Below, piece by piece: positions 17,040 through 24,717 of a stretch of 64,000 nucleotides of DNA; the stretch's first letter is position 1, and each line of letters begins with the position of its first letter. A model generated the notes under the pieces. It did no database searches. It saw only the letters and a list, made by a program, of their open reading frames with translations, and was not told the DNA's origin. The DNA is from UBA5536 sp964592595. Its GTDB lineage: Bacteria; Bacteroidota; Bacteroidia; Bacteroidales; F082. The DNA lies in assembly GCA_964592595.1 (NCBI GenBank), contig CAZQFH010000008.1:38566-102565 (forward strand). The letters run 5' to 3'. The translations under genes and the position numbers were made by a program.

Positions 17040-18349
17040 AATTGATCCTTGAGTTTATCATCCAACGCTTTGTCCCATAAATATATAGGTGTTTTATCGC
17101 GCAGAACCATTTTAGGCTCGGAAAATGGCGCCAATCGCTCCAAAAAGTCAAGCACCAGTAAAAGAGGCGAACCATAAAAATATTTGAGATCACGATCGAA
17201 AGACCACAAGTGCTCTACATAAGCAAAGAGGGTATAAGGAGTATCTCCAATATTGTCCCCATTCTTATCAAACCCCTGATAATCATCAAAATAATTCTCC
17301 TGCCAGCGGTTCAGATTAGCTGTTTTTCCTTCGGCTTCAACCTGAACCAAGTTGTTATGAAAATAATTGTGCTTATAAAGATTACCTTCCTGATTGGTGT
17401 GAAACTTGATGCCCACACCACAAAAGGCAATTTCGTTATACATGACGGTATTTGTCTTTTCGGGTACAAAAGGAGAAACATCCACATGAATACCTTCCGA
17501 AGAGTAAATAAAACGATTGTGCAAAATCTGATTTGAAGAAGTCTCTTTCATGCCCAGGCACATTCCGCTTACACCATTCGAATGCATGATTGTATTGCCT
17601 GTCATAACAGTCATTTCGCTATACATCAGGAAAACACCAACCGAATTTTCATAAAAATAATTATCGTTTATCCTGTTATTGTGTGCATACATAAAGTGGA
17701 TACTATAACGGTTTCCAACTCCTTTGTTGGCTTCAAAGGTGTTTTCGGATGAATACCAAACAACCATATCGCGCACATTGTGCCAATAATTACCTTTTAT
17801 CAAATTATTTTTGGAATACCACAAACGAATGGCATCGCCTTTAAGAGCCATATCACGTTTTAAAAGTGAAGTGATTTCGTTATATTCGATCAGATTATGT
17901 TCCGATTGAAAAATATCAACCCCAAAAAGACATTCTTCAATTAAGCAGTTGCTTACAACATTATAATTTCCAATAATTTTTACTCCGCAGTCGATCTTAT
18001 CATGCGATCCGCCTGATTCTATAATATGGAGGTTTTTGAGCACCACGGTATTTGTCTCCAAAAAAATTACCGATGACTTACCCAGACCGGAAATCGTTAC
18101 TTTTCCTTCGCCGTCAAGCGTAATGGCGTTTCGTGTAATTTTAACCGGACCAGTATAAAAACCAGGTTCAAGAACCACATATTTACCGGGAGGTGTTCGG
18201 TCAATAATCTCCTGAAGCGGAATAGGATTACTTCTGTCCTGATAGCCTTCAATTTTTATGGAGGGGCCAAACAGCAAATCGTCTTGAGCCATCAAAGGCA
18301 CTAAGACTATTGAGCAGAGTAAACCTAAAACTAATTTTATCATTTTCAT
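17036..18349 (-). CDS. nosD: NosD, periplasmic copper-site maturation beta-helix protein
   Basis: A 437-residue exported protein (signal KMIKLVLGLLCSIVLVPLMAQ) with the right-handed parallel beta-helix repeat of NosD/carbohydrate-binding CASH domains. Examples are NYNVVSNCLIEECLFGVDIF, NNLIKGNYWHNVRDMVVWYS and NNRINDNYFYENSVGVFLMYS. NosD receives sulfur through NosFY and copper from NosL to build CuZ in NosZ. Size is typical. It overlaps the following small gene by 4 bases, and a GC-rich hairpin at 18363-18384 lies in front of it. Confidence 0.92.
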   Translation of the reverse strand: MKMIKLVLGLLCSIVLVPLMAQDDLLFGPSIKIEGYQDRSNPIPLQEIIDRTPPGKYVVLEPGFYTGPVKITRNAITLDGEGKVTISGLGKSSVIFLETNTVVLKNLHIIESGGSHDKIDCGVKIIGNYNVVSNCLIEECLFGVDIFQSEHNLIEYNEITSLLKRDMALKGDAIRLWYSKNNLIKGNYWHNVRDMVVWYSSENTFEANKGVGNRYSIHFMYAHNNRINDNYFYENSVGVFLMYSEMTVMTGNTIMHSNGVSGMCLGMKETSSNQILHNRFIYSSEGIHVDVSPFVPEKTNTVMYNEIAFCGVGIKFHTNQEGNLYKHNYFHNNLVQVEAEGKTANLNRWQENYFDDYQGFDKNGDNIGDTPYTLFAYVEHLWSFDRDLKYFYGSPLLLVLDFLERLAPFSEPKMVLRDKTPIYLWDKALDDKLKDQL

Positions 18350-18362
18350 TTTTAAAAAAGTT

Positions 18363-18384
18363 CGGGGGGATATTCCGCCCCCCG
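18363..18384 (-). other. GC-rich intercistronic hairpin before nosD
   Basis: Perfect 7-base arms CGGGGGG (18363-18369) and CCCCCCG (18378-18384) with an 8-base loop lie in the 47-base gap between the NosB-like gene and nosD. There is no T tract on the minus strand, so it is more likely an mRNA-processing or stability element than a terminator. Confidence 0.55.
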
Positions 18385-18396
18385 ATCCTTTAATTA

Positions 18397-19176
18397 TTAT
18401 TCTGTCCGTAGTGATTTACGTTTTAAAAGAATAGCGAGTATCATAAAAACAAAAGCTGCCAGCGCGATATAAAATCCATAGTAAGGATAAGATTCAGTAG
18501 TAAACTGAGCTACTTTTCCTTCACCAAAAACTGTTGGCATAAAAGGTTTGATACCTGCAAAGGCGCCACCGCCATGCAAACCCAGATTGTGACCATACCA
18601 ATAGAGGTGATACATGTACATAAAAAGAAAGTAAAATGGCACTAAAGCGGGAATTAGGCCTGAAACCAAATTGAGTTTTTTTGGAGTTGCCATAAAATAC
18701 AAACCCAAAAGAACAAACAGCACAAAAATGTAAGGCGAATACGTCATAATGGTATTCAAAACTTTGAGTGTTGCCGGCGTAACGTCAACCTTTATTTTCT
18801 GTCCTGTTGCAGGATCATATACATCATTTCCTTCTGCATCTCTCTGTGTATCGAACACATAAAAACTTGGGTGGTCTAATGATGGAGGATTATTCCTGCC
18901 TTGCACAATGGGATACATGCCAATATAATGGTTGATGGCATTCATCTCCATCAGGCAGTCGGCTCCTTCGTTAGTGGCAAGTTCTTCTCTTTCCTTTACA
19001 CCTTCGCATCCGTTATAAACACCGTCAAATTTAAAATTAATCCGAATTCCTTTTGGGTACATTGATTTAGGATATTGAATACTTTGCAGAGCAACACCCC
19101 AAATTGGTGTGAAATAAGTAACACCTATCAATATAACTCCAATAAGAGCAAAAATGATGTATGCTTTTGACTTCAT
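18397..19176 (-). CDS. Four-helix membrane protein in the NosB position
   Basis: A 259-residue membrane protein with one N-terminal helix (residues about 6-28), a long hydrophilic loop (about 30-135) and three more helices near 143-163, 170-196 and 228-250. The loop has Cys residues (GCEGVKER, GADCLMEM) and a His/Tyr-rich end; MYMYHLYWYGHNLGLHGGG is a His-rich turn before the last helix. Clade II nos clusters encode NosB, a poorly characterised integral membrane protein near nosZ, and this gene holds that place between the cytochrome c and nosD. I rely on position more than on a recognised signature; it may be a different Bacteroidota-specific family. Confidence 0.6.
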   Translation of the reverse strand: MKSKAYIIFALIGVILIGVTYFTPIWGVALQSIQYPKSMYPKGIRINFKFDGVYNGCEGVKEREELATNEGADCLMEMNAINHYIGMYPIVQGRNNPPSLDHPSFYVFDTQRDAEGNDVYDPATGQKIKVDVTPATLKVLNTIMTYSPYIFVLFVLLGLYFMATPKKLNLVSGLIPALVPFYFLFMYMYHLYWYGHNLGLHGGGAFAGIKPFMPTVFGEGKVAQFTTESYPYYGFYIALAAFVFMILAILLKRKSLRTE

Positions 19177-19194
19177 AATACTTCGTTTCTTTTA

Positions 19195-19551
19195 TTACCT
19201 CTGAGGTTCAACACCAGCTTTGCTCATCATAAAATTGATGGCATCGTATAAGTCTTGCTCAGAGCAATCCATGCAAGTACCTTTTTCGGGCATCACACCA
19301 TATTTCCCGGTGTATCCGTTATTGGCGTGTTCCAGCAAGGTAGTCATACCTTTGGCAGCAATTTCTTCCCAACGAGGGGTATCCTCAAGAGCCGCAGCGC
19401 CGGCTACACCTTTCAAGTGGCAGGCAATACAAGCTTTGCTATAAACAGCTTCACCATTGGCTAAATCGGCAGTTCTTCCGCCACCGCCGCAGCTGCTGAG
19501 CATTACCGTAAAGAGTAATCCTCCAAATAGGACTGTGAATTTTCTTTTCAT
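19195..19551 (-). CDS. Cytochrome c lipoprotein of the nos operon (NosC-like)
   Basis: A 118-residue lipoprotein (lipobox LSSC followed by a Gly stretch) with one heme motif CIACH, the cyt c5-type GVMPEKGTCMDCSEQDLYDAINF region and a methionine (VMP) as likely sixth ligand. The CMDC pair resembles cyt c5-like proteins with an extra disulfide. Wolinella-type nos clusters carry cytochromes NosC1/NosC2; only one free-standing cytochrome c is present here. It probably carries electrons between the membrane donors and the NosZ-like proteins. Confidence 0.83.
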   Translation of the reverse strand: MKRKFTVLFGGLLFTVMLSSCGGGGRTADLANGEAVYSKACIACHLKGVAGAAALEDTPRWEEIAAKGMTTLLEHANNGYTGKYGVMPEKGTCMDCSEQDLYDAINFMMSKAGVEPQR

Positions 19552-19607
19552 TTTTAAAAATTATTAATGTTAATGTTAGTTAATTACACGCTGCCAAAGT
19601 TACGGTA

Positions 19608-19642
19608 TTTTGCCTGGAGAATCATCCCTTCTCCCGGCAAAA
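19608..19642 (-). other. Strong intercistronic hairpin between the second nosZ-like gene and the cytochrome c gene
   Basis: Arms at 19608-19621 and 19629-19642 pair over 14 bases with one mismatch and a 7-base loop, just after the stop at 19647. On the minus strand the T run lies before the hairpin, not after it, so this is not a normal Rho-independent terminator. It fills most of a 95-base gap and could lower expression of the following genes relative to nosZ or protect the nosZ 3' end. Confidence 0.6.
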
Positions 19643-19646
19643 AAAC

Positions 19647-22031
19647 CTATTGCTCTTGCGATAAGTATTGTGTAGTTCGGATTTTGAGATAAGTAATAAT
19701 TTTTGCAACATCTTCTTCTGAAACATTCTGATCAGGCATAGCCAATTTGTAGCGCTGACGCATGGCTTCAATATCTGTCTCACTCATATGCTCCTCAGGA
19801 TTCATGATCCAGGTTTTTAGCCAGTCCTCAGTGCGTCGTTTATCAACCATCAGCAGGTCAGGGCCGTTGAATTCTTCACCAAATTTATGGCAAGCATTAC
19901 AGCCATAATTCAGAAATTCCATTTCGCCTTCGGCCAGGTTTTTCATTTCGATGGCAGATGGCTGGAACGACTGCATTTGCATATCGGCCTGAACACGTTT
20001 TGAATAGGCCAATAAGCGCTCATTTTCAGCTTTATCACTATGTTTAACAGTTAAATATCCTTGCAGCATCCTGCCGTTGGCGTTGTGATAGTGATCAAGC
20101 AACAATGGAAACATTCCTGCTCTCTCAGCATTAAACTCCAAAGTGGCAGTTTCGCCAGGTCTCCAGCGATAAACCTGATCGTAGGCAGAAATCTCATAAA
20201 CGTAGTGATCAAGATTGGTTTGTCCGTGATTGGTGATATGGATCTCCACTTCATTGCCTTGGTCAACCACAATATTTCCAGGCTTAACACTGCCCTTACT
20301 GATGGTTGCATAAACATGCACCTTATTGCCTTTATTTACTATACGCTCAGATCCAAGCTCGGTAAAGTAAGGCGATTTCTCCATTGTGTAAATATTGGTG
20401 CCTGTTGGATACGTCTCAGCAGATTCAAAGCTTTCGTCTGCAATTATTGAGGTATAATGCGGCTCACCCATTGGTACAGGTAGATCATATAAAATGGTCA
20501 TCTTATCGCCATCAATATCAATTAATTGATGATTTTGCGGATGTAAAGGACCAACAGGATTAAATCGGTCGATCGATAATTTATTGAGTGAGATTAGGTA
20601 CTTACCATGTGGATTAACCACGTCGCCATGTGCTGCAACAAGGTGTCCGACATTATAGTGAGAAGAAACATAATCCAGCACTTTCAGGTTAATGTAATCC
20701 CATTTGGTGATGCGCGAATCAACGTAGATGGAGGTGTAAATCACACCAGGCTCGTCATCATATTGATTATGCAAAGGTCCCAAACCAACTTCAACACTGC
20801 CGTGAAGCGCAGTTTCGAGCGAAATAATCGGTACACCATATTCATCAGTCCCTTCAAAGTTTTTCTCGTTGATAGCTTTTGTGATTTTATCCCAGGAATA
20901 AACCCAGGCATGTGAATCAAGCTTACCAGCCACAACGATGTATTTTCCATCAGGGCAAACATCAACTCCGTGAGGAGATTTAGGTTCAGGAATCAAGAAG
21001 AATATATTATTTTCAACGGCCACATCAATAGGAATAACTTTGTGGTTATTGATCACTTTATATTTACCTTGTTTCACCAATTGCTCTGCTTTTTTCCAGT
21101 TCACTACGTGCAAATAATCCACATCGCGTGAAGAGCAACCAGCCTCGAACGGTGGACGGCCACTTTCAATACCACCAAAATACATCTCGGTGCAGAATGA
21201 ATTGGTAAACGACCAGCCATAACTGGCATTCTTTCCCATATCTGTTAAGTCTTGCGTATAGGGCGGGAACTCCATCGTAAAAGAGTTTTTCTCATCAATA
21301 CGGCCTTTTTCATTGTCAAACTTCCAATAAGTCAATCCTCCACGCCAGTATTTTCTGAAATTTACCTCCGTAAGCGGATAGTATTTCCTATCGATTGGAG
21401 CAGGATACTGAGCTGCCTCGCCAATATATTCAGAATTTGGCGTAAAGAAACAACCACCGTGATTGCTTCTGAAGATTGGATTGTTAACAGTTTGCTTGAG
21501 TTCCCAGTCTTTTAATGAGATTACAAAAACGCGCGGATTGGCTTTGTCATTAATCACAGCCCATTTACCGTTGTAGTTGCCATTAGTTTCAGAAAAGCCC
21601 GGGTGGTGTGTATCGCCCCAGTTGATTACTTGTCCGTCGATATAACCAGATTTCAGAATCTCGGAACTTTCCTTGCTGTAGCCGAATCCGTTGACAGGCT
21701 GACGCGAAGAGGTAGGAACATATTTTACCAACCGCATCGAAGGGATGGTGTACATAATCATGTTTCCGGCTTGGCCGCCAGAATTCAATGCAACATACTC
21801 ATCTTTTAAATTATCAGGGGTGTAGGTTTTCGTTGCAGCCAAAACATCATCGGCATTCAAGCCACGGCGCTTCACGATATCATTTAATGACTCTTCTCCG
21901 TAAGGCGCACCTGCAACGCCAGTCTTTGTTTTGTCTCCCTCTGTGCCACAAGCTGTTATCAGCATCATTGCGGCAACGACTATAACTGTCATCAGAAGAC
22001 CAGGAGTGTTGTATAGCTTATATTTTTTCAT
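19647..22031 (-). CDS. NosZ-like protein with complete CuZ ligands, no CuA, and a C-terminal heme c domain
   Basis: A 794-residue lipoprotein (lipobox ITAC) of the NosZ family. The beta-propeller starts at RGLNADDVLAATKTYTP and keeps seven histidines at the CuZ positions: His142-His143 (DTHHPGFSETNG), His191 (NHGGCFF), His354 (SPHGVDV), His421 (GPLHNQYD), His463 (NVGHL) and His525 (GEPHY). The His143-His191 spacing equals that of Pseudomonas His130-His178. The cupredoxin domain follows, but the CuA positions are H609, L644, H648, G652 and L655, so both cysteines are gone. The C-terminus has a class I heme c domain: CNACH (Cys711, Cys714, His715), probable Met765. It follows the other NosZ-like gene by 30 bases. 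Wolinella NosZ also has C-terminal heme c but keeps CuA; this arrangement is unusual. Confidence 0.85.
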   Translation of the reverse strand: MKKYKLYNTPGLLMTVIVVAAMMLITACGTEGDKTKTGVAGAPYGEESLNDIVKRRGLNADDVLAATKTYTPDNLKDEYVALNSGGQAGNMIMYTIPSMRLVKYVPTSSRQPVNGFGYSKESSEILKSGYIDGQVINWGDTHHPGFSETNGNYNGKWAVINDKANPRVFVISLKDWELKQTVNNPIFRSNHGGCFFTPNSEYIGEAAQYPAPIDRKYYPLTEVNFRKYWRGGLTYWKFDNEKGRIDEKNSFTMEFPPYTQDLTDMGKNASYGWSFTNSFCTEMYFGGIESGRPPFEAGCSSRDVDYLHVVNWKKAEQLVKQGKYKVINNHKVIPIDVAVENNIFFLIPEPKSPHGVDVCPDGKYIVVAGKLDSHAWVYSWDKITKAINEKNFEGTDEYGVPIISLETALHGSVEVGLGPLHNQYDDEPGVIYTSIYVDSRITKWDYINLKVLDYVSSHYNVGHLVAAHGDVVNPHGKYLISLNKLSIDRFNPVGPLHPQNHQLIDIDGDKMTILYDLPVPMGEPHYTSIIADESFESAETYPTGTNIYTMEKSPYFTELGSERIVNKGNKVHVYATISKGSVKPGNIVVDQGNEVEIHITNHGQTNLDHYVYEISAYDQVYRWRPGETATLEFNAERAGMFPLLLDHYHNANGRMLQGYLTVKHSDKAENERLLAYSKRVQADMQMQSFQPSAIEMKNLAEGEMEFLNYGCNACHKFGEEFNGPDLLMVDKRRTEDWLKTWIMNPEEHMSETDIEAMRQRYKLAMPDQNVSEEDVAKIITYLKIRTTQYLSQEQ

Positions 22032-22061
22032 AACACAAAATTTCTTGTTTATTAATTATGA

Positions 22062-24314
22062 TTACATGCTGATTTGTTCAGACAACAACTTTTTAGCTCT
22101 TAGCCCAACATCGGCAGTTTTAACCTGATATTGCCAATACTGCTCTGCCCAAAGAAAAGCATCTTTCCATTTGCCTTCGGCAGCATAGCGCTCGTAATTA
22201 ACTTTGGAGGTTTTTGCTAATTCAAGCTGATCGAGGGCATCCACAACCAGTGCCTCTACGTAAGGATATTTTTGGTATTCGTTTTCTTTCAGAAATGTTA
22301 CAACACTGTTGATCACATCCTGTGTTTGATTAATAACTACCAGTTTATCCTCATAATTCTTTTTGTATTCAGCCAATTGTTCCTGGCTTAGCTCAATTTC
22401 ACCACTATCCTCAGCAGATGCTACATAACCTTTGGGTCTTACCAATAAAATACCTTCCATTTCGAGGTGAAGCGCCGAGCAAAACTCTGTACAGTAATAC
22501 GGAAATACACCGGATCTGTCAGCAGAGAAGGTAAGCGAAGCTGTTTTTCCGGGCTCAAAGCTACCATGAACACCATAGGTAGAAACCGTAAAACCATGCG
22601 TTTCATCTTCAGCCCTTTCCAGATTTGTAAGGTGGAATGTGACCACATCTCCTTCTTCCACCTCAACGATTTCGGGTGTGATGTGCGATCGGATGAGGGT
22701 GCCAAAAATATGAACACGATTTCCTTCGCGTTCAATCTTTTCCTGACCGGCAACAGTTTTAAACCGCGAAATCTCTCCCGTACGGGTATTTGTTCCAAGT
22801 GGATAGCGAATAATTGGTTTGATGGTTGTGCGCAGCACACTTACGGAACCATACATATTTGCCTGAGGAATGGACATCGTATAAATATCGTGCATTTTAT
22901 CGGATGAAATATCGATCAAATGGTTGTAGCTTGGGCGTGTTGGCCCGGTATTAATCATATTTTCATACAATCCTTCCTTATCAACGACTGTAAGATAATT
23001 TGAGTGTGGTTCAGCTGAATTACCTTGCGGCGTCATCAAATGACCAGGTTTAAAGCTCAATGGCAGGCTTTGCTCAACTGTAAGTGTTTCATAATTCCAG
23101 CGAACCAGTTTTTTATCATCATACACAGAAGCATAAACAACATTAGGACGATAATCAAATGCAAGATCAATCACATTGTTGCCCAGCTCCACTTCACCGT
23201 GTAAAACATCTGCCGGATTAATCTGAGGTGCACCCAAAACATTGGAAAAAGAGAATGACAGATTAGCAAGCGCATTTTTTACCTTGATAAAATCAAACAC
23301 CTGTGCAGTATTTGCTGCGGTGATAAAAAAGTTACCACTCGGGTCAACCTTCACACTTTTTGCAACACCATCTATAGGAATAAGCGCAAACGCACCTGCA
23401 TTTACAACCTCCTTGAAAGGCACAACAGCAAAATCATTCTCAGTGTACATTTGCAGGGTTTGGGCTTTCAGGTAATCATAAACATAAATGTAATTGTCAT
23501 TTTGATAAGTAGCTTTTCCAATAAGTAATCCATTGGTTTCAAATTTACCTACGTCAAAATAATCCAGAATAAAAGGAGGCAATTCAAGGGTAAATGACGA
23601 TTCTTTGATCAAACGCCCAATGTGGTGACCCGTGCCAGCCTCATCTTCTGTGTCTTCAAATTTCCAGGCAGTTATCCCCGCCTTAAATCTGGTTTCATAA
23701 TCTGAAATAACATCTGCTTCGCGGTGATCCCAGGGTGTAGGAAACTCTGTAGTTTGAAACACAAATTCTGTATTTTGCGAAACAGCTACACCAGGAAAAG
23801 CGCTGATAAACAAAGGGTGCATCAAAACCTGTTTGGTTTCGAAGTCGTCAAGACCCAGCAAGGCAATACGTGAATTTGCTCCATCGGAATAGAACAGGTA
23901 TTTACCATTATACAAGCCATTGGTTTCGCTCAGTGCCGGAAATCGCATATCACCATATTTCAATAAGGTGTTATTGAGTGATCCCTTTTTCAGCATTAAA
24001 GTGCTTTCGTCATCAAAACCATAGCCCTGCCATGGTTCTGGCGAAAACACTCCAACGTACTTGTAGATACGCATCGAAGGTAATCCATAAACAATCATGG
24101 TACCAGAATTGCCTGAGCCGATAAAACCGAAGTACTCATCACGCCCACCACGTGGCATGAATGTTTTGGTGGCAGCCAGCACATCTTCGTCGTTTAGCCC
24201 ACGACTTTCTTTAACGCCCGCAAGTGTTTGCTGAGCCATTGCATCAGTCACCGCCACACAAGTTAGCAAAAGGCCTACTAGTGTTACGGTTAAAGCTTTC
24301 ATAAAATGCTTCAT
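22062..24314 (-). CDS. NosZ-like protein with complete CuA site and lost CuZ ligands
   Basis: A 750-residue Sec-exported protein (signal KALTVTLVGLLLTCVAV...AMAQ) of the NosZ family; start ATG at 24314, with an ATG at 24302 also possible. The CuA site is intact: His573, Cys608, Cys612, His616 and Met619 in CTEFCSALHLEM. Their spacing is the same as Pseudomonas His583, Cys618, Cys622, His626 and Met629. The propeller is clearly homologous, but the CuZ positions are Arg124-Phe125 (DMRFPALSETNG), Phe173, Lys319, Asp383 and Tyr488; only His425 (PGHL) remains. There is no heme motif. About 100 residues after the cupredoxin domain form helices of unknown role. It cannot bind a normal CuZ cluster and is probably an electron-transfer subunit. 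Confidence 0.85.
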   Translation of the reverse strand: MKHFMKALTVTLVGLLLTCVAVTDAMAQQTLAGVKESRGLNDEDVLAATKTFMPRGGRDEYFGFIGSGNSGTMIVYGLPSMRIYKYVGVFSPEPWQGYGFDDESTLMLKKGSLNNTLLKYGDMRFPALSETNGLYNGKYLFYSDGANSRIALLGLDDFETKQVLMHPLFISAFPGVAVSQNTEFVFQTTEFPTPWDHREADVISDYETRFKAGITAWKFEDTEDEAGTGHHIGRLIKESSFTLELPPFILDYFDVGKFETNGLLIGKATYQNDNYIYVYDYLKAQTLQMYTENDFAVVPFKEVVNAGAFALIPIDGVAKSVKVDPSGNFFITAANTAQVFDFIKVKNALANLSFSFSNVLGAPQINPADVLHGEVELGNNVIDLAFDYRPNVVYASVYDDKKLVRWNYETLTVEQSLPLSFKPGHLMTPQGNSAEPHSNYLTVVDKEGLYENMINTGPTRPSYNHLIDISSDKMHDIYTMSIPQANMYGSVSVLRTTIKPIIRYPLGTNTRTGEISRFKTVAGQEKIEREGNRVHIFGTLIRSHITPEIVEVEEGDVVTFHLTNLERAEDETHGFTVSTYGVHGSFEPGKTASLTFSADRSGVFPYYCTEFCSALHLEMEGILLVRPKGYVASAEDSGEIELSQEQLAEYKKNYEDKLVVINQTQDVINSVVTFLKENEYQKYPYVEALVVDALDQLELAKTSKVNYERYAAEGKWKDAFLWAEQYWQYQVKTADVGLRAKKLLSEQISM

Positions 24315-24402
24315 GATTTTTGTTTTTGGTTAAACAGATTATTCATTTTGATTGAAGTGTTTGGAATGTCCTTACACATTTATTTTCGTGTTAAATGCTG
24401 GA

Positions 24403-24410
24403 CAAAAATA
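24403..24410 (-). promoter_or_regulatory. Candidate -7 box for the nos operon
   Basis: The minus strand reads TATTTTTG, matching TAnnTTTG. A clear -33 TTTG at the usual spacing is missing, as might be expected for an activator-dependent promoter. It lies about 90 bases before the nosZ-like start. Confidence 0.35.
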
Positions 24411-24447
24411 CCCTCCACCTGATTGGATAAAAAATTTAAGGTGTTTC

Positions 24448-24504
24448 AAAACAGGAATCAGAACATCTTTCCCTGTTTTCGAACATTCTTGCTATTCCTG
24501 TTTT
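24448..24504. promoter_or_regulatory. Repeated AAAACAGG/CCTGTTTT motif, candidate operator
   Basis: AAAACAGGAAT (24448-24458) and ATTCCTGTTTT (24494-24504) form a perfect 11-base inverted repeat. A third copy, CCTGTTTT, lies between them at 24472-24479. The spacing between copies is about 24-25 bases. The group sits upstream of the candidate nos -7 box and could be bound by the divergent AraC-type regulator; an RNA role is less likely because the arms are far apart. Confidence 0.45.
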
Positions 24505-24613
24505 ATTAAATTTTTCGGAATTTCAATACTTGTTTTCTAATTTTATTTTATTGTAAAAGTGATATTTAACTTAATATTTTATGGTAAGCTTGTTCAAAAA
24601 CAAGAATTATCCA

Positions 24614-24621
24614 TACATTTG
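24614..24621 (+). promoter_or_regulatory. Candidate -7 box for the AraC-type regulator gene
   Basis: TACATTTG matches TAnnTTTG and lies 97 bases before the ATG at 24718, leaving a leader of about 90 bases. Confidence 0.45.
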
Positions 24622-24625
24622 TTTG

Positions 24626-24657
24626 TCCTTTAGTTTAACTTAAAGGAAGTCGTCCTT
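24626..24657 (+). other. Leader inverted repeats in front of the AraC-type gene
   Basis: TCCTTTA (24626-24632) and TAAAGGA (24641-24647) are perfect 7-base arms. AAGGA (24643-24647) can alternatively pair with TCCTT (24653-24657), so two exclusive stems are possible just after the candidate promoter. Function unknown. Confidence 0.3.
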
Positions 24658-24717
24658 CAAAGGCATGTTTTTGATGCTAAGTGGTCGTAATTCCTGCTAT
24701 AAAAAGAGTAGTCCAAG

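Larger units (their letters stand above)
24315..24717. other. Divergent intergenic region between the nos operon and its likely regulator
   Basis: These 403 bases hold no gene. They contain a candidate nos promoter, a repeated inverted motif, a promoter for the AraC-type gene and a second small inverted repeat, listed separately. The arrangement is typical of a regulator divergent from its target operon. Confidence 0.7.

Noticed and set aside
14435..19642. Intercistronic hairpins in the nos operon as terminators
   Set aside because: No T tract follows any of them on the transcribed strand, and close spacing and gene context argue for read-through.
19647..24314. The two nosZ-like genes as an assembly duplication or frameshifted single gene
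   Set aside because: The proteins are diverged over their whole length, with different signal types and C-termini; each frame is complete.
22062..24314. The first nosZ-like gene as a pseudogene
   Set aside because: The frame is open for 750 codons, CuA is fully conserved and it sits first in a tight operon; the CuZ substitutions are selective.
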